64,000 nucleotides of DNA, taken from Pseudocercospora fijiensis CIRAD86. Lineage: Eukaryota; Ascomycota; Dothideomycetes; Mycosphaerellales; Mycosphaerellaceae. Under the pieces are notes generated by a model, which had not been told where the DNA came from, did no database searches, and worked only from the letters and a program-made list of their open reading frames with translations. The first letter of the stretch is position 1. Every line of letters begins with the position of its first letter. The translations under genes were made by a program, and so were the position numbers. The DNA lies in NCBI RefSeq assembly GCF_000340215.1, contig NW_006921537.1:620001-684000 (forward strand). The letters run 5' to 3'. Of the stretch, positions 1 to 11,789 are shown piece after piece.

Positions 1-389
1 ACCCCCCTACCCTTCTAGGACTACTTCTCTCTAGTTACCTAGTCTCTAGCAACTACCCTTAGGTAGTAACGGTAACAAGATACCCCGCTAGAGAGAATTG
101 TTCCTGCCCTAATTAGCATTAGTTACGTAAGACACTAAGAAAGGGAGGATCCCTCTCCCTTCCTAGCTCTTAGATAGACGTAGCAACCTAGGCCTATAGC
201 CTCTAAGAGTAGGGACCTTAGGCCGCTAAGCTTAGTGTCTAGAAGAAGGAAAAACGCACGGGCTACGTTTACATACCTGCTACTATAAAAGGTGATGCTA
301 TATCTGTAACGACAGTGCTATAGGCTAATATAAGCTACGCTAGGCCTAGGCGATTTGCTCCTAGTTGCCGAGCTTCTCTAGAGAAAAGC

Positions 390-414
390 TAATACTACCC
401 CGGGGGTATTATTA
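390..414 (+). repeat. 25-bp ORF-boundary palindrome P1
   Basis: Left arm TAATACTACCCC, central G, right arm GGGGTATTATTA. It precedes ORF3 of Gypsy1 copy I and is the counterpart of P7 at 21010. Confidence 0.85.
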
Positions 415-673
415 GTCCCGCTAGCCTTACTACTATAGATTACTACTAGGTACTCGAACTAGCTAGTTATATTTCGAGTACGCGGGAATCTACGAAAGCT
501 AGAGGTTAATAAAAGGCGCGTAGTCGCTACTAGTAATTAGCTAGATCGATTGTTAAACTTTAGCCGCCCTACTAATAAAAGAGTCTCGTATATAGCTTTA
601 CTTTTTAGGGTCTATATATAGTCGTTATCCGTTTGCTTTACCGGAATATACGGACTACGCTACCTTCGTACCC

Positions 674-680
674 TATTTAA
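674..680 (+). promoter_or_regulatory. TATA-like box upstream of ORF3, copy I
   Basis: TATTTAA lies about 160 bp before the ORF3 ATG and is followed by a CT-rich stretch with CTTCTTCT. The same box and CT-rich run occur in copy II at 21291, which suggests ORF3 had its own promoter. This is inference from position and conservation. Confidence 0.35.
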
Positions 681-839
681 GGCGAGCTTTCTAAGCTCTT
701 TCTTCTACTTAAATACTAGCTAACTTACTACCGCCTACCCCCTTCCCCTCCTTCTATCTAAACCCTTTAATTGTTATTAACAAGCTACGAACGTTTTTGC
801 AAACTCGTTACTAACTCCTTTCCGCTCTAGTCGACTAAG

Positions 840-3569
840 ATGTCTTCTAGCGCCCTAAATCCGCTAGGCGCTAGTAGTAGTAGCAACCTACTAGCCCTTA
901 ACCTAGCCGTACTAGTCCCGATCGAAGCCCCCTCCGATAGCGCCTTAGTCGCTATAACTAGTCTCGAGTACTGTTTCTAGATCGTTACCGCTATCGACGA
1001 CCCCTAAAAGAAGATTAAGACCGCTCGTACCTTACTACGCGTTATCGACCGAAATATTAAGAAGGCTGCTATCTTAGTATCGTACGGTATAAATAACTTA
1101 CGCTAGGATATTAGTAAGCGTATCTTTAAGCGAGACGTTCTTTAGGATATAGAGCTTTATTAAGCCTTTCCTATCGTCTATAGCCTCGAGATAGCGGGTA
1201 CTACGATTCGTATACGCTTTACGAACCTTAATTAAGCCTTCGAGTAGTAGGGAGGTCCGAGCAGTCTCCTAAAGAGCTTTATTAACTTCGCCTACGATAG
1301 ATAAGAGCGTGCTAAGTAGGTTGCGTCGTTCGTTAACAAGTATCCGGTCCGTCGTAAGGGAGTAGAGTACCTTTCCCGCACTATAATCTATCGAGTCTCT
1401 ACTACTAGTAAGAAGCACGGTAAGCAATTAGTTAACTTAACCTTCGCACTTAACGACTTTACGATAGCCTACTAGAAGCGGTATAAGGACGCTATTGCCG
1501 AGGTAGATCTTAACGCCTAGTCTACTAAAGATCTACTAAAAGAGAAGGGCTATCGTATTAATAGTATAGGCTTTATTGTTAAGGGTTAAGAGGCTCCTAT
1601 CGTAGATGTTCTCGAACGTAAGGTCCTTCGCCTTAAGACGGAAGCCGATACGGCTACTAGTCTAGCGCTCGCTATAGAGATATAGGTATAAGATCGCCGC
1701 TCGACCCGCAACTATAAGGTCCCTTAAGAAGTTTAAGATAAGCGCGCTAAGGCAGAAGCAGCGCGTTAGAAGGCGTTATAGGCTCGCTAGGCATTCTAGA
1801 AGGCCGCTAAGAAGTCTACTATACCTTCTAGTACTAACTATAGTAACTCGGATATTAATATACTAGATACGCTACTAGAAGATAGTATTTCCTCCGAAGG
1901 TTCCTTTAGTAAGCGTAGGTATAGAGGCCTCTCGCCGATGCTATTAACTAAGAACATCTATAGTTCCTATAAGGGTAACTCTATCGTATATCTTATTACC
2001 GAGATCGATATAGTTCCTAAGGCCGATATAGGCAAAGTATCTATCGCCCTATCTATCTATTAGTAGTACGACGACCTTAGCAAGCTAGGCGAAGAGCCGT
2101 TTACTATATATGCTAGCTATGTTAAGAAGGCCGCTAAGGCGTATAGTCTCTATACTAGTGCTAAGACGAGTATCCTTATTAGCCGCCTATTAAAGATTAG
2201 ACGTAATGTCGCTAATTAAGATACCTTCGCTGCCCTTAAGGCTAACTAGGCCTATGCTAACTAGTTTCCTAGACGCCCTATTGCCGCCCCGATATCTCTA
2301 GGACTCTACGCGTTTAACCCTACTAGTACTATTACTCGCGCCCTTACGCTAACGGATCGCTAGAGCAAGTTCGTTACTAGCATCCTTAGCTAAGGCACCT
2401 CCTTCGACCGCTTTCGCTAGACTAGCAATGCTATCTTCCCTTAAGTCTTTAGTTAGTTATAAGAGCCTCGTAGAGTATATCTTCCTTTCCTTATCGACCT
2501 AATATAGGAAGAGTTTAAGATATACCTTTAGTATATACGTAATATGCCTAAGTCTAAGCAAGAAGGCCGCAATATCCTTTAAACTTATAGTATAAGCAAC
2601 TAAATCGTCCGCTAGTACCCTACCCTATAGCTCTTAGCTGTCGCCCTTCGACCTAATTACGTATATAAGCTTATCTCTGTCCCTAAGCCTACTAAGTTCT
2701 TTAAGGTTAGCGGTACTTACGAAAACTGTCCTTCTAAGGAGTCTACTCGTTTCGGATAAGATATAGTTAAGCTCGCAGCTAGCGAGGGTGCTAGTTACCT
2801 ACGTATTAAGGTCTGCCTTATATCTAAGGATAAGACTAGCTGCTCTACTATTATCGAAGGTATATACTAGCCCGAGGTCTTTACGAACTAGGTTAAGAAG
2901 CTTAAGGCTCGTAGCCTAGTCCTACTAAGCAAGATCGGCAAGCTTACTAATAAGCACCTTACCGACGACGACCTCGACTATATATTTAATAGTTAGCCTA
3001 ATAGCGAGGGGCGCAAAGCGGAGTAGATCCTTAACCCTATAAAGGAGTGCGAAGTCTCTATTTAGATGCTATACCTACTATATAGTAATCTAAAGACTAA
3101 GAGCAACTATATATTAATTAACCTAGGCTACTCTCGCGTTATTAATAGCACTAAGGTTAAGGGTTACGAGAACTTAATAGTCTCCTAGGTTGCTAAAGCG
3201 CACCGCAATCTAACCGCTCTCCTAGCCTCGAACTCCTTTATACTATTCGCTTTCCCTACGGCTATCTTAGTCGAAGGTCTCGGCTATATCTCCGACGCCC
3301 TAGTTAGTAGGATTCCTTAGTTAAGTTACGTTGTTTAGAACGAAGTTAAACAGATCCTCTAGCTTAATAACGAGGGACTTAAGGAATATCTATACGATTA
3401 GGAGAATGCTACGAAGGAAAAGGCTACTAACCTCCTCGTTAATTAAGCTCTCTATAAGGGACAGTACTTCGGTACTAATAGCTTTAACGTATACGGAGGA
3501 GATTTCGAGAGCCGACTAGTAAATAAGGTTATTGCTAGTAAGGATTACGGCGCGTTAAAGCAATAGTAA
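840..3569 (+). pseudogene. Gypsy1 ORF3, copy I (unknown accessory protein, RIP-degraded)
   Basis: This is a 910-codon frame from ATG 840 to the TAG/TAA pair at 3564-3569. It stays in one frame with no net frameshift but is interrupted by many TAG/TAA codons where the homologous copy at 21447 often keeps sense or has its own stops. Most stops are explained by CAG/CAA (Gln) or TGG (Trp) converted by RIP. The N-terminus is rich in Ser, Pro, Ala and Leu (MSS-A-NPLGASSS), and the rest alternates charged helical-looking segments. I see no zinc knuckle, protease, reverse transcriptase, RNase H, integrase, signal peptide or membrane segment. It lies between pol and the 3' LTR, the place where env-like or accessory ORFs occur in other retroelements. 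I do not recognise the family. Confidence 0.7.
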
Positions 3570-3623
3570 GTCTATATAGTATTGCTTAGGAAGTTGTTTT
3601 TACATAATTATAGTGTCTAGGAT

Positions 3624-3648
3624 TAATACTACCCCGGGGGTATTATTG
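3624..3648 (+). repeat. 25-bp ORF-boundary palindrome P2
   Basis: Left arm TAATACTACCCC, central G, right arm GGGGTATTATTG. It lies 55 bp after the ORF3 stop in Gypsy1 copy I and is the counterpart of P8 at 24261. Confidence 0.85.
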
Positions 3649-3757
3649 CGGAGTTCTAAAACCGGCCTTAGCTAAGAGCGCTAAGGATGCGTATATGTTT
3701 GTTTTAAGCGTGCCTTATAAAACGTATCTAGTTAGATACGAAGAAAGGGAGGGATAT

Positions 3758-4033
3758 TAGCTAGTAACCGGCCCTATACCTATAGGCTAGTTTTGAGCCT
3801 ATATAAGAGGCCTCCTTCTATAGAGTAGACAGATTATCAACCTCGTATAGTATATTGTTTACGTTACACTTCTACAATGCCTATGTTGTAGGGCTCTAGT
3901 TATTAGCCTAAGCGATAGTCTCGTTATCCTATCTTGCTAAACATAGCTGCCTATATTGCTATAGGTTATATTACCCTCGGTAGCCTATACTATTGCTACA
4001 AGTAGTAGTAGTGGTGTTAGTTTCCGTCCCTTA
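3758..4033 (+). repeat. Gypsy1 copy I 3' LTR
   Basis: This 276-bp repeat matches 12504-12780 and 24400-24676. It begins TAGCTAG (TGGCTGG before RIP) just after a purine tract and ends CCGTCCCTTA. A TATATAAG box sits at 3800-3807. The matching 5' LTR lies outside the window. Confidence 0.85.
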
Positions 4034-5229
4034 ATAGCCGGTACCTATAGCCGGTAAAAGGATACGAAAATAGGCCTCCTCTTAGGTTCATCTAACGACT
4101 AAATACAATTTCTAACTAATCCGCTATAAACCGACGCCGAATTTTAGCTAGAAGCTATATATCTTTATTTTAAAGAGTAACCCGCTTCGTATAGATAGCA
4201 AGGAGGTTCAAAAGCTTAAGCTCGGTTACGAGAAATACCTCCGTAGCTTCCTAAAGAGCACTAATCGCCTTAGCCGTAAATCGTATACTAGACCGAAAAT
4301 CTAATATAATTTCTCGGACGAGTCGCTAGAAGGGAGTCTTAGGGATTAAAAGCTCGGTCCCTCTTTTGTTTTAGAAAAGGCGGATCTAGCGAAGGGTAAT
4401 AGTATCTAGTTTAAAGCGCCGCTTCTTTATCGTCGAGTCCTACCTTATTCCCTTTTTTTTAATAGAAAGATAACTTTTCTTCGCGATAGTCTTCGTCCGC
4501 CTACTCTTTTTAGCCTTCTCCTATCTACCTAAAGCCTTCTTATTTTTCGGTACTATTTTCCGAGGAACCCCCTTCCTTCGTATATACTATAGAGAGCCTT
4601 ACTCTTCCGATATCTCGTTCTCGCTATAGTCTCCCTATACTTAGCTTACTTTACCCTTACCCTTTAGCCTCTAAAGATATTTATCTACGCGTTTAGGCGA
4701 CGAGGGTATATCGGTAGGACCTAGAAAATTAATAAGTATATAATCGTAAGGAGACATTAATACTTCTTGCCTTCTAGAACAAATAGTCTTCTATTAAACC
4801 GCCTTAGTAGGTTATCGTTAGATTCGAATAAAGGATAGTAGCTTAAGGAAGGGGAGGTAGCCGGCTTAGGAAGGCCCGAAGAGCCGAATTCTTAAGGTAT
4901 ATTTATCTTTAAGAATATAGGGAAAAGGAAGAAGGAGAGAAAGAGCGAATAGAGAATTAGAAATAGTCCGTAGGTAAGCGGGGTCGGTTACTATAGCAAC
5001 TAGTCTATTTAGGTCCTAGGAATTCGAAATACATTTCGGATATATACCGGCTATATACGCCGGCTATATTACCTTATACGTAAACGCTTCGTCTCCTTAA
5101 AGCTACTCTAAGCCTATATACGTTTCCGCTTCTCGACCTAGTATCGCCTTCTACCTCCGCTCTCCTTCTCTTCGTTATCGCTAATTAGGGTTTCGCTTAG
5201 ACTAAATTTCGTATTCTCTTCGCGCTCCT

Positions 5230-7440
5230 AGATTTCTTCGATCTTAATGTTTTCTAATTCCTCGATTAACTCCTTTAGTATAATCTTTAGTAACCTACCT
5301 TAGCGATTCTAGTAGAGGAGATAGTATCGGAATACTATAATAGATTCGAAGGTAGTAGGCGAGTATATTCGATTAAAGCGGCCCTAGTAACGAGCGATAC
5401 TAAAAGACCTCTTATAGCCTATACCTACGCTCGGGATAGCGAGAACGTCCCGAGCGACCGACGCTATCGTTAGAAACTTAGGCTTTAACCGCTACTATAT
5501 AGCGAGAATATCGTGTCCGAATTCGTCTAGAAGACCGGTAAGATCTAGAGATTATTAGCCCTCTTTCCGAGCCTACGGGTTTATACTTACTCGCGCGCCG
5601 ATAGAGATCGAACTTTTCTTTATTTACTTTAGTAGTTGCTTCTTCTTCTGCCTCTACTTCCTACCTATAAAATAGGTATAATATCGGAGCCTTCTAAACC
5701 TTCTTTTTCTTTATAGGAGCTATATTTAGACTAGTTTCTTTCCGACGCTCGTAGAATATCTTTTCTAGAATAGTCTAGTAATGCTTCGGCTATACCTCGT
5801 CCGCCTTCTATTCCGGCCTCTACTAGTATATATCCTTTTCTACCGGGTTAAGTAAGTACGTAACGCTATAGATATCCCCGAACGACTTAAAGGTAGTACT
5901 ATAATATTTATACAACTTAGTATAGGAAGTATCTATAGCTTTCGTTATAGCTACTTTCTAGGGAACGCTCTTCTTAGCTAGCTTAGCTACGGTTTCCTCG
6001 AGCTCGTTAAAGAGCTAGTTATAGTACGTAAAGATAAGGTAGATCGTCGGTCCTTAGGTTCTTCTAATCGTAGTAGTAACCTTCGCGTAATGCTTACTAA
6101 TATCGACGAGATACTCTACTTAGCGCTATTCGGTAGCGGTAAGGCTAAGCTACTTAATACCCTCGGAACTCTAATAGATCTCGAGAGCGGTACGTAAAGT
6201 ATATCCCCTCGTAACTATATAGAAAGTCGAATCGAACCGGGTCTTAACGTCTTAGGTAAAACGGAGTAGGCGCTAAGAAGGCCGCTTTTACTATCGCTTA
6301 TTCTATACGATATTCTAGGTATCGGTTTTAGGGCGCTCGATTAGGTTCTTTTAAATAGCCTCGAATCGGTTACATCCCTATAAGCTCGAGTTCGTATATA
6401 CCGCTAGACGACGAAGCTAGAGAAAAAGAGTTAGAACTATACTAGATTGCCGGCTATAGGTACCGGCTACGGACAAAAGTTATACCTTATATAAAACGAG
6501 AGCGAGGCTCTCTACCTTATCCTGTCTTATTGCTATAACGAGTTTCTCGACTTTCGACTTTGCTTTATCCTTATTTAGGATCTTCTATTAGTCGTCGTTT
6601 AATAGTATAATTTTAAGCGTCTTAAAGAGGGCTCGGATCGCGATTTAAACTATATAAGCGAAGTAGGGAAACTTCTATAGGGATATAACTAGCAACGACG
6701 TCGGCTCCGATTTAATAGGGCTAGGGCTATTACTAGGCTCCCCTTTATCGTTATTATCGTGCGTATTATCGTACGTATCCGGAATCGTAGCGAGCTTAAT
6801 ATTCGGAAGATTAAGCTAGATTGTAGACCTTATAATCTCCTCTACGTACTCGACCCTATCGATATAATTAGTAATTTTAAAGATATATGCGAGTGAATTT
6901 TATATATAACGCCTTATATAATGTTCGATTATTACTAGCGTTATCCGTAGTAATCGAGATTAGTTTCGTTATTACGCTAACCCTGTCTATTGCCGTATAG
7001 ACAAGCTTCGCTATATCCTTACTAGTATAGGAACCTAGAATCTAGGGAATCCGATTATAAGTTCCTAGAGTTTCTAATCCGAATTAATAAAGTATAGTAT
7101 AATCGAGAGGAAGGAGGCTCTTATAGTCCGGCTTAACTAGCTATCGATAGCAATAGCTACTTAGCGAGTATTACGGAGGATCTCCCGAATATTATCTAAC
7201 GTAGCCTCTTTATTCTTTTCGAATATAATACGCTAGGTTATCGCGCCGAGAAATAGGGGAGGGTAGTTTATAAGATATAGGTATATCTTCTATATAGACT
7301 CCCTTTCGTAGAAGTCTTCCGGAAGACCGTTTATAGCTAGCATTTCGTTTACTAGTTGCTTAAAGTCTTCGAGGGAGAAATCGGTAGCCTTTAATCCTAG
7401 AGCTTCCTTAAGCGTAGCCTATAATAATTAGCTAGACCTC
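5230..7440 (-). pseudogene. hAT family transposase (RIP-inactivated)
   Basis: Reading down the minus strand with RIP stops taken as Gln/Trp, the order is as follows. First comes a segment with LAINGLPEDF and ATLDNI (~7370-7180). Next is the hAT signature ITTDNASNN (~6930), holding the second catalytic Asp. Then comes the helical insertion region with LSLTATEWRQ-like and RTQGPTIY motifs (~6130-6010), where several W/Q codons are now TAG. Last is a C-terminal dimerisation segment resembling the family's SIPxxSxxxE pattern (YSIPILSPLLES, ~5340-5280). This family excises and inserts DNA by a cut-and-paste DDE mechanism in the nucleus. Here stops and at least two frame changes preclude function. 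The length of about 730 codons fits the family. Confidence 0.75.
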
Positions 7441-7462
7441 TACGGTTAATTAAAGTAGCCAG

Positions 7463-7535
7463 AATCTATAGCCGGAATCTATAGCCGGCAGCTATAGCCG
7501 GTAGCTATAGCCGGCAGCTATAGCCGGCATTTTAG
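7463..7535. repeat. Tandem TATAGCCGG repeat cluster
   Basis: About five head-to-tail copies of a 14-15-bp unit (AGCTATAGCCGGC/T). Related shorter clusters sit at 4036-4057, 5044-5070, 6449-6475, 8893-8920, 9450-9515 and 10112-10120. Confidence 0.75.
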
Positions 7536-7539
7536 AAGA

Positions 7540-8440
7540 CGTACCTCTTTCTAGAACGCTATATCTATATTAACTCTCCTCTCTCCTTAAGATTCCCGAT
7601 ACCGTTTAGAATAGAGATAGTTCGTAGGCGATAAGTTCCTATCCCCTAGTTTCGGGTATTTTAAGATTAAACCGTAGAAGTTGTAGATAATTACTAGTTA
7701 ACCTTTAAGTCGAGAAGTCGTATAACGGTACAATGCCCCCTCTATAAAGAACTTCTAGAATATATCCGTTCGCTCCTTACTCCCCTATCGTATCGAGTAC
7801 TTCCGGAGTTTATACTCCTTTAAACGTAAGTATAAAGGGAACTATATCTTATAGACCTATTAATTGAACTGCTCTATATACTCGGGTTTCTAAAGATACG
7901 CCTAGCTAGCCTTTTCGAAGATTTCCGGGTTAATACTCGATGTTCTTATATCTCCGAATAACCTTCTACTTAGACTCCGTAAAGGTAAGGACTAGGTAGT
8001 AGTACCCTATAATAAATTCCTACTACTAGGATTCGGAGAGGATAAATCTAGCCCTAATCGTCGTCTAGGACTCGATAGGCTCGAAGGTAAGTATACGACC
8101 TCCTCTCGACGTTATCGTAATCTCGCTCGTATACTAGACTGTTTCGACTATCGTCTTATTATTACCCTTCCTAGTATAGCGCCTAGTATATATATAATGT
8201 CGGTCGGTATATTCTAAGGTTTCGTACGGTAAGGTAAGGACTTAGGAGTAGTAGATATATACTAGTAGCTATAGGGAAACACCCTTTCTTTTATAGTATC
8301 GTATCGTTAGGAATAGCTAGGTAGTAAATAGCTAGCTACCTTTTTTTTGTTTCCTAGCTACCTAACTACTAGATTTTTTTTCCTAGCTACCCTAGCTAGC
8401 CTAACTACTAGAATTTCTTTCCTAGCTACCCTAACTACCT
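7540..8440. other. hAT interior with no assignable gene
   Basis: RIP-type DNA between the two ORFs. It could hold the transposase N-terminus (BED zinc finger region), but I could not follow a convincing frame. At 8325-8450 there is a degenerate tandem array built on CCTAGCTACC with T-runs of seven to eight. Confidence 0.5.
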
Positions 8441-9830
8441 AAATTTTGCCTTCTATACGGCGGCTCTCTCCTACTAACGGAACCGAGCTACTATACCTAA
8501 CGAATCTAAGCTTGTTTTTAGTCTTAATCTATCCTCTTTCGGTATAAGACACTCGATAAGCAAATGCTTAGGCCGAGTCTAACTACGAAACCTAAGACTA
8601 ACTAATAGCTCTATTAACTAATCCTAATCCTCGAACTCCTTCCGCTTCTTAGTAAAGACCTTAAAGAGCGCTCGAGCTTCTTCGGGTACCTACGGAGTAG
8701 TCGAGATAAAGCCGTATCGCTAAAATAGGTAATCCTTCGGAGGCTTATATAGAGATTTAGAGAATTCTAACGCTAACCTATCCTACTAGTAGCTTAGATT
8801 CCGGATATAAGCCCTCTCTACCTTAGTAAAGATTTTATATAGTAGTAGCACTCTGCCTTCGAGAAACGCTTTCTATTCAACCATTAGTATCTACCGGCTA
8901 CGAACGCCGGCTATATATACCGAGTATAGAATAATTACCTATACCTCTTCCTCCTATAGTAATACTTCTACCGTCCCTAGATACCTAGCCCCGATCGTAT
9001 TAATCGCAAGCTACTTTGCCTTTATAGACGTAAAGGCTTCGCTCTAATACTAATAAAGAAACTTCTGCTCTATATCGAGGATATAAAGACGACTAGTCTC
9101 GATTCTAATCCTTACTAGCTTTTCGTAGTAGCTTTAACTATAATTTTCTAGATTAATAGGACTTATACCTTAGCCCTTTACTAGTATCTCGTCTCTTTAA
9201 CTATACTCGATCTACTCCTAGCGCTTATCGTCTATAGCGTTAGGCCCTAAGACTATACCTATTACTAGATCGACGTATAGTATCTCCTCGCTTTTTTCAG
9301 TTCCTTTATTTGTAGTATTAAGCTCTATCGCGGTATCCTAAACTCTAGTATTATTGTTCTCGGCTATCTAAATATCTCCGTTACTATCGGTCGTATCGAT
9401 AGAGGTAGCGGCTATAGGTCTAAATGCTATTAGTTAACGTATTAAAGAAAAATATGCCGGCTATAGCTACCGGCTACGGCTGCCGGCTATAGCTACTAGC
9501 TACGGCCGCTAGCTAGATTAACTTACGCTACTAGAACTTTACGCTCGAAAACTAGCCGTAATTCTTTCCTCCTCTTAGCCTTCTCTTAGGTTATCTTCTT
9601 ATTCTAACCTTTACTTTTTTCTATAGACGCTAGCTATCGATAGAATGCCTTATTCCGCGCCTTTCTTCTCTTATCTTTAGCTCTTTTATCCTTATCTATC
9701 TTCTCCTTTCTCTCGCGGTCTCGTACGGAATTCTTCTTCGTAGAGTACTCCTCTTTAGTCTTACGCTTTTTAGTTAGATGCTTAGGTAAAACAAACTCGC
9801 GGTCTTTAGTTCTATCTTCTATTTAGCGCG
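8440..9830 (-). pseudogene. Unrecognised Lys/Arg-rich ORF upstream of the hAT transposase
   Basis: A minus-strand frame starts near 9830 with a strongly basic stretch rich in Lys, Arg and Asp (KDKRAKDKRRKARNK, ~9690-9640). It continues through 9340-8440 with motifs such as EEILYVDLVIG and TIGARYLGTV. Stops are mostly RIP-type TAG/TAA. It lies on the same strand and 1 kb upstream of the hAT transposase, so it may be its N-terminal exon or DNA-binding region, or a second ORF of the element. I do not recognise a family. The GCCGG repeat cluster at 9450-9515 lies within it. Confidence 0.4.
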
Positions 9831-9984
9831 CGGCGCGCTTCTCTCTTACTATTATAAGGGAAAGGGGCAGGGGCGTAGCGTATAGTAGTTATTGTCGGTA
9901 TAGGTATAGAGGAAGAAGTTAAAAGTATAAGAATATCGCGAAGCCCTAATTGTTACCGCCTACGTAACGTTATATAGGTAAGCT

Positions 9985-10308
9985 TTCGTAACTACGGCAA
10001 CTACGCCCCGGTAATAGCAACTACGCCCTAGTAACGGCAACTACGCCCTAGTAACGGCAACTACGCCCTAGCAACGGTAATAGAGCGTAGTAAATACAAC
10101 CTAGTAACTATTATAGCCGGCAATCGTAGCTAGCAGTCGAATAAGAGTATCCTTATAGCAAAACTACGCCCTAGTAACGGTAACTACGCCCTAGCAACGG
10201 CAACTACGCTCTAGCAACGGCAAAAGAGCGTAGTAAATGTAATAGAGTTACTATTATAGCCGGCAATCGTAGCTAGCAGTCGAATAAGAGTGTCCTTATA
10301 GTAAAACT
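9985..10308. repeat. 20-bp tandem repeats inside a ~143-bp tandem duplication
   Basis: The 20-bp unit CAACTACGCCCTAGTAACGG runs about four and a half times at 9988-10080 and three times at 10160-10222. Each array is followed by the same ~85-bp sequence (starting AGAGCGTAGTAAAT, ending CCTTATAG-AAAACT), so the whole block is duplicated with a period near 143 bp. It lies at the right end of the hAT region. Confidence 0.85.
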
Positions 10309-10340
10309 AATATAGTCTCTAGTTTAAACTAGGAATCTAT

Positions 10341-10538
10341 TGTAAGAAGGGTTATATTAGTAGGTAGATAGGGTAGTAGTAGGTATAGGTAGTATTCGAT
10401 AGAGATCTAAGAGGAGAGGGAGGAAGGTAGGCAAGTTAGCCTAACGCTAAGCGCTAAGCCCTACCTAAGGCACTAAGACCCTAGCTTTACTCGAGCCTAG
10501 TTATATGCTAATTACGTATAACCTCTTTAGTCCTAATA
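10341..10538 (-). repeat. Gypsy2-A 3' LTR
   Basis: This 198-bp repeat matches 36626-36823 and 39427-39624, and inversely 29087-29283 and 36023-36219. On the element strand it starts TATTAGGACTAAAGAGG (TGTTAGG in the 39624 copy) and ends CTTCTTACA. Confidence 0.85.
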
Positions 10539-11763
10539 TACGATTCCCTTCTAAAGGCCGCGCCCTCGTAGCCGGTCTTTGTTCTAACCTCTATCGCTAC
10601 TAACTTAGTAGATCTAATAAGCTAGTCGATCCGCGCTAAATTAAACACGCAACTACCGATTATATAACTATGTTAAACCTTACCTCTAATATAATACAAT
10701 GTCTAACTCTAACTGCGCTATCCTTATATACAATAAAGTAATATATAACTACAAGAATTGAGGACTATCGACTAATTATAATACGAGCGCACCTTCCCTA
10801 CTATAATAGGTAGGTATACGGGATATTATAGCACTGCCCCCGTTCTAAGTAATGTTGTACCAAGTTCTCTACGTCTACTCTTAAAAGACCTAGAAATGTC
10901 CGCTTCCGAGGGTTGTTCTTATTGTTATAAGGGATTGTTCTTATTGTTACGAGGGCTATTATTTACTATCGTAGTTTTACTAGCCCTAATTAGTTAGGTT
11001 TAGCAGCCTTTAATTGTTAATCTTATCTTATCTTTTAAAAAACACAGCTCGTCTAGTTTCTATAAGTAAAGGCTATTATAAGTGTAGTAGTAGAGGTTCG
11101 CCTCGCTTAAAGGATCGGAAAGATCGAGGAGTAACCTATTATCCGCAAGATCGACCCCGGCTAGCTTAGCTCTATAGTTTTGCCCTTAGTTAGTCTATTA
11201 ACTTAATCTTTTAAACCTTAATATTTTAACTTAGCCTTAAAGTTTTAATTAAACCTTTAATATAGCTATTCTTTTAACTTAATTAGTATAGCGCGCTTCC
11301 GGCCTTAGGCCGTAGTATAGGTAAGGTTGTCTTCGCAAGTATAGCGACAATAGTAAGTAATGTTAATAATAGCGGCGCTAGTCGTCTTAGCGCTAACTTT
11401 ACCTCGCTTCTAATCTTCTTCTTTAACTAACAATATACTCTGTAATACTGTTACTAGTATAGGCGCGTCGGCTGCCGGTATACTACTAGCTCGTAGCGCG
11501 ACACTATTATTATTACTATCGTTACTCGCATGCGCGCGCCCTCGCCGATTGCCTAGGCCTCGATAGGATAAAGGAATAAGAGGGGGACCTAAATACTAGG
11601 GAAAGGGCCTTATAGGGCGCATTAGTAAAGAGGTAGAGCCCTTAAAAGAGTAGTAAATAGTTAACGCGTTATAGCGCGCTTGTTAATATTCGGTATGCGT
11701 TTACTATAGTAGTATAGTTTTATTATCCTTATACTAACAATTGCTTGCCTCTAATTAGTTAGC
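10539..11763 (-). other. Gypsy2-A 3' non-coding region
   Basis: This 1.2-kb stretch between the pol stop and the 3' LTR pairs inversely with 34816-36022 of Gypsy2-B. I see no ORF. It contains short direct repeats around 10900-10960 (GTTCTTATTGTTA-type), and 35600-35660 in the B copy holds three copies of CCTCGGAAGCGGACAAA. Confidence 0.6.
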
Positions 11764-11788
11764 TAATAGCACCCTAGGGGTAGCATTA
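11764..11788 (-). repeat. 25-bp ORF-boundary palindrome P3 (Gypsy2-A)
   Basis: On the element strand the left arm is TAATGCTACCCC, the centre T, the right arm AGGGTGCTATTA. It lies just downstream of the pol stop and corresponds to P9 at 34791 in Gypsy2-B. Confidence 0.8.
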
Positions 11789-11789
11789 A

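Larger units (their letters stand above)
1..4033 (+). mobile_element. Gypsy1 copy I, 3' portion of a large Ty3-type LTR retrotransposon (5' part outside window)
   Basis: From about 150 to 4033 this stretch is collinear with 20740-24676, the 3' part of the complete Gypsy1 copy II. It has the same pre-ORF3 leader, the same 25-bp palindromes, the same ORF3, a purine-rich polypurine tract (AAGAAAGGGAGGG, ~3741-3753) and a 276-bp LTR. The 5' LTR, gag and pol would lie left of the window. Bases 1-150 do not align clearly to copy II and show no gene; a fragment near 101-122 may be a decayed palindrome. TpA is in excess and CpA/TpG depleted throughout, as expected from RIP. No autonomous function is possible. 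Confidence 0.85.
4034..10340 (-). mobile_element. hAT-type DNA transposon region (RIP-degraded, ends uncertain)
   Basis: This 6.3-kb interval lies between the Gypsy1 copy I LTR and the Gypsy2-A LTR. The minus strand carries a hAT transposase (about 5230-7440) and an upstream Lys/Arg-rich ORF (about 8440-9830). Copies of TATAGCCGG/CCGGCTATA occur near both ends (4036-4057 and 10110-10120, 10255-10265), as expected for hAT subterminal repeats, and also inside. I could not identify clean terminal inverted repeats or an 8-bp target duplication, so the borders are simply those of the neighbouring LTRs. Confidence 0.5.

Noticed and set aside
9985..10308. CRISPR array
   Set aside because: Repeats are directly abutting 20-bp units without unique spacers, in a eukaryotic transposon.
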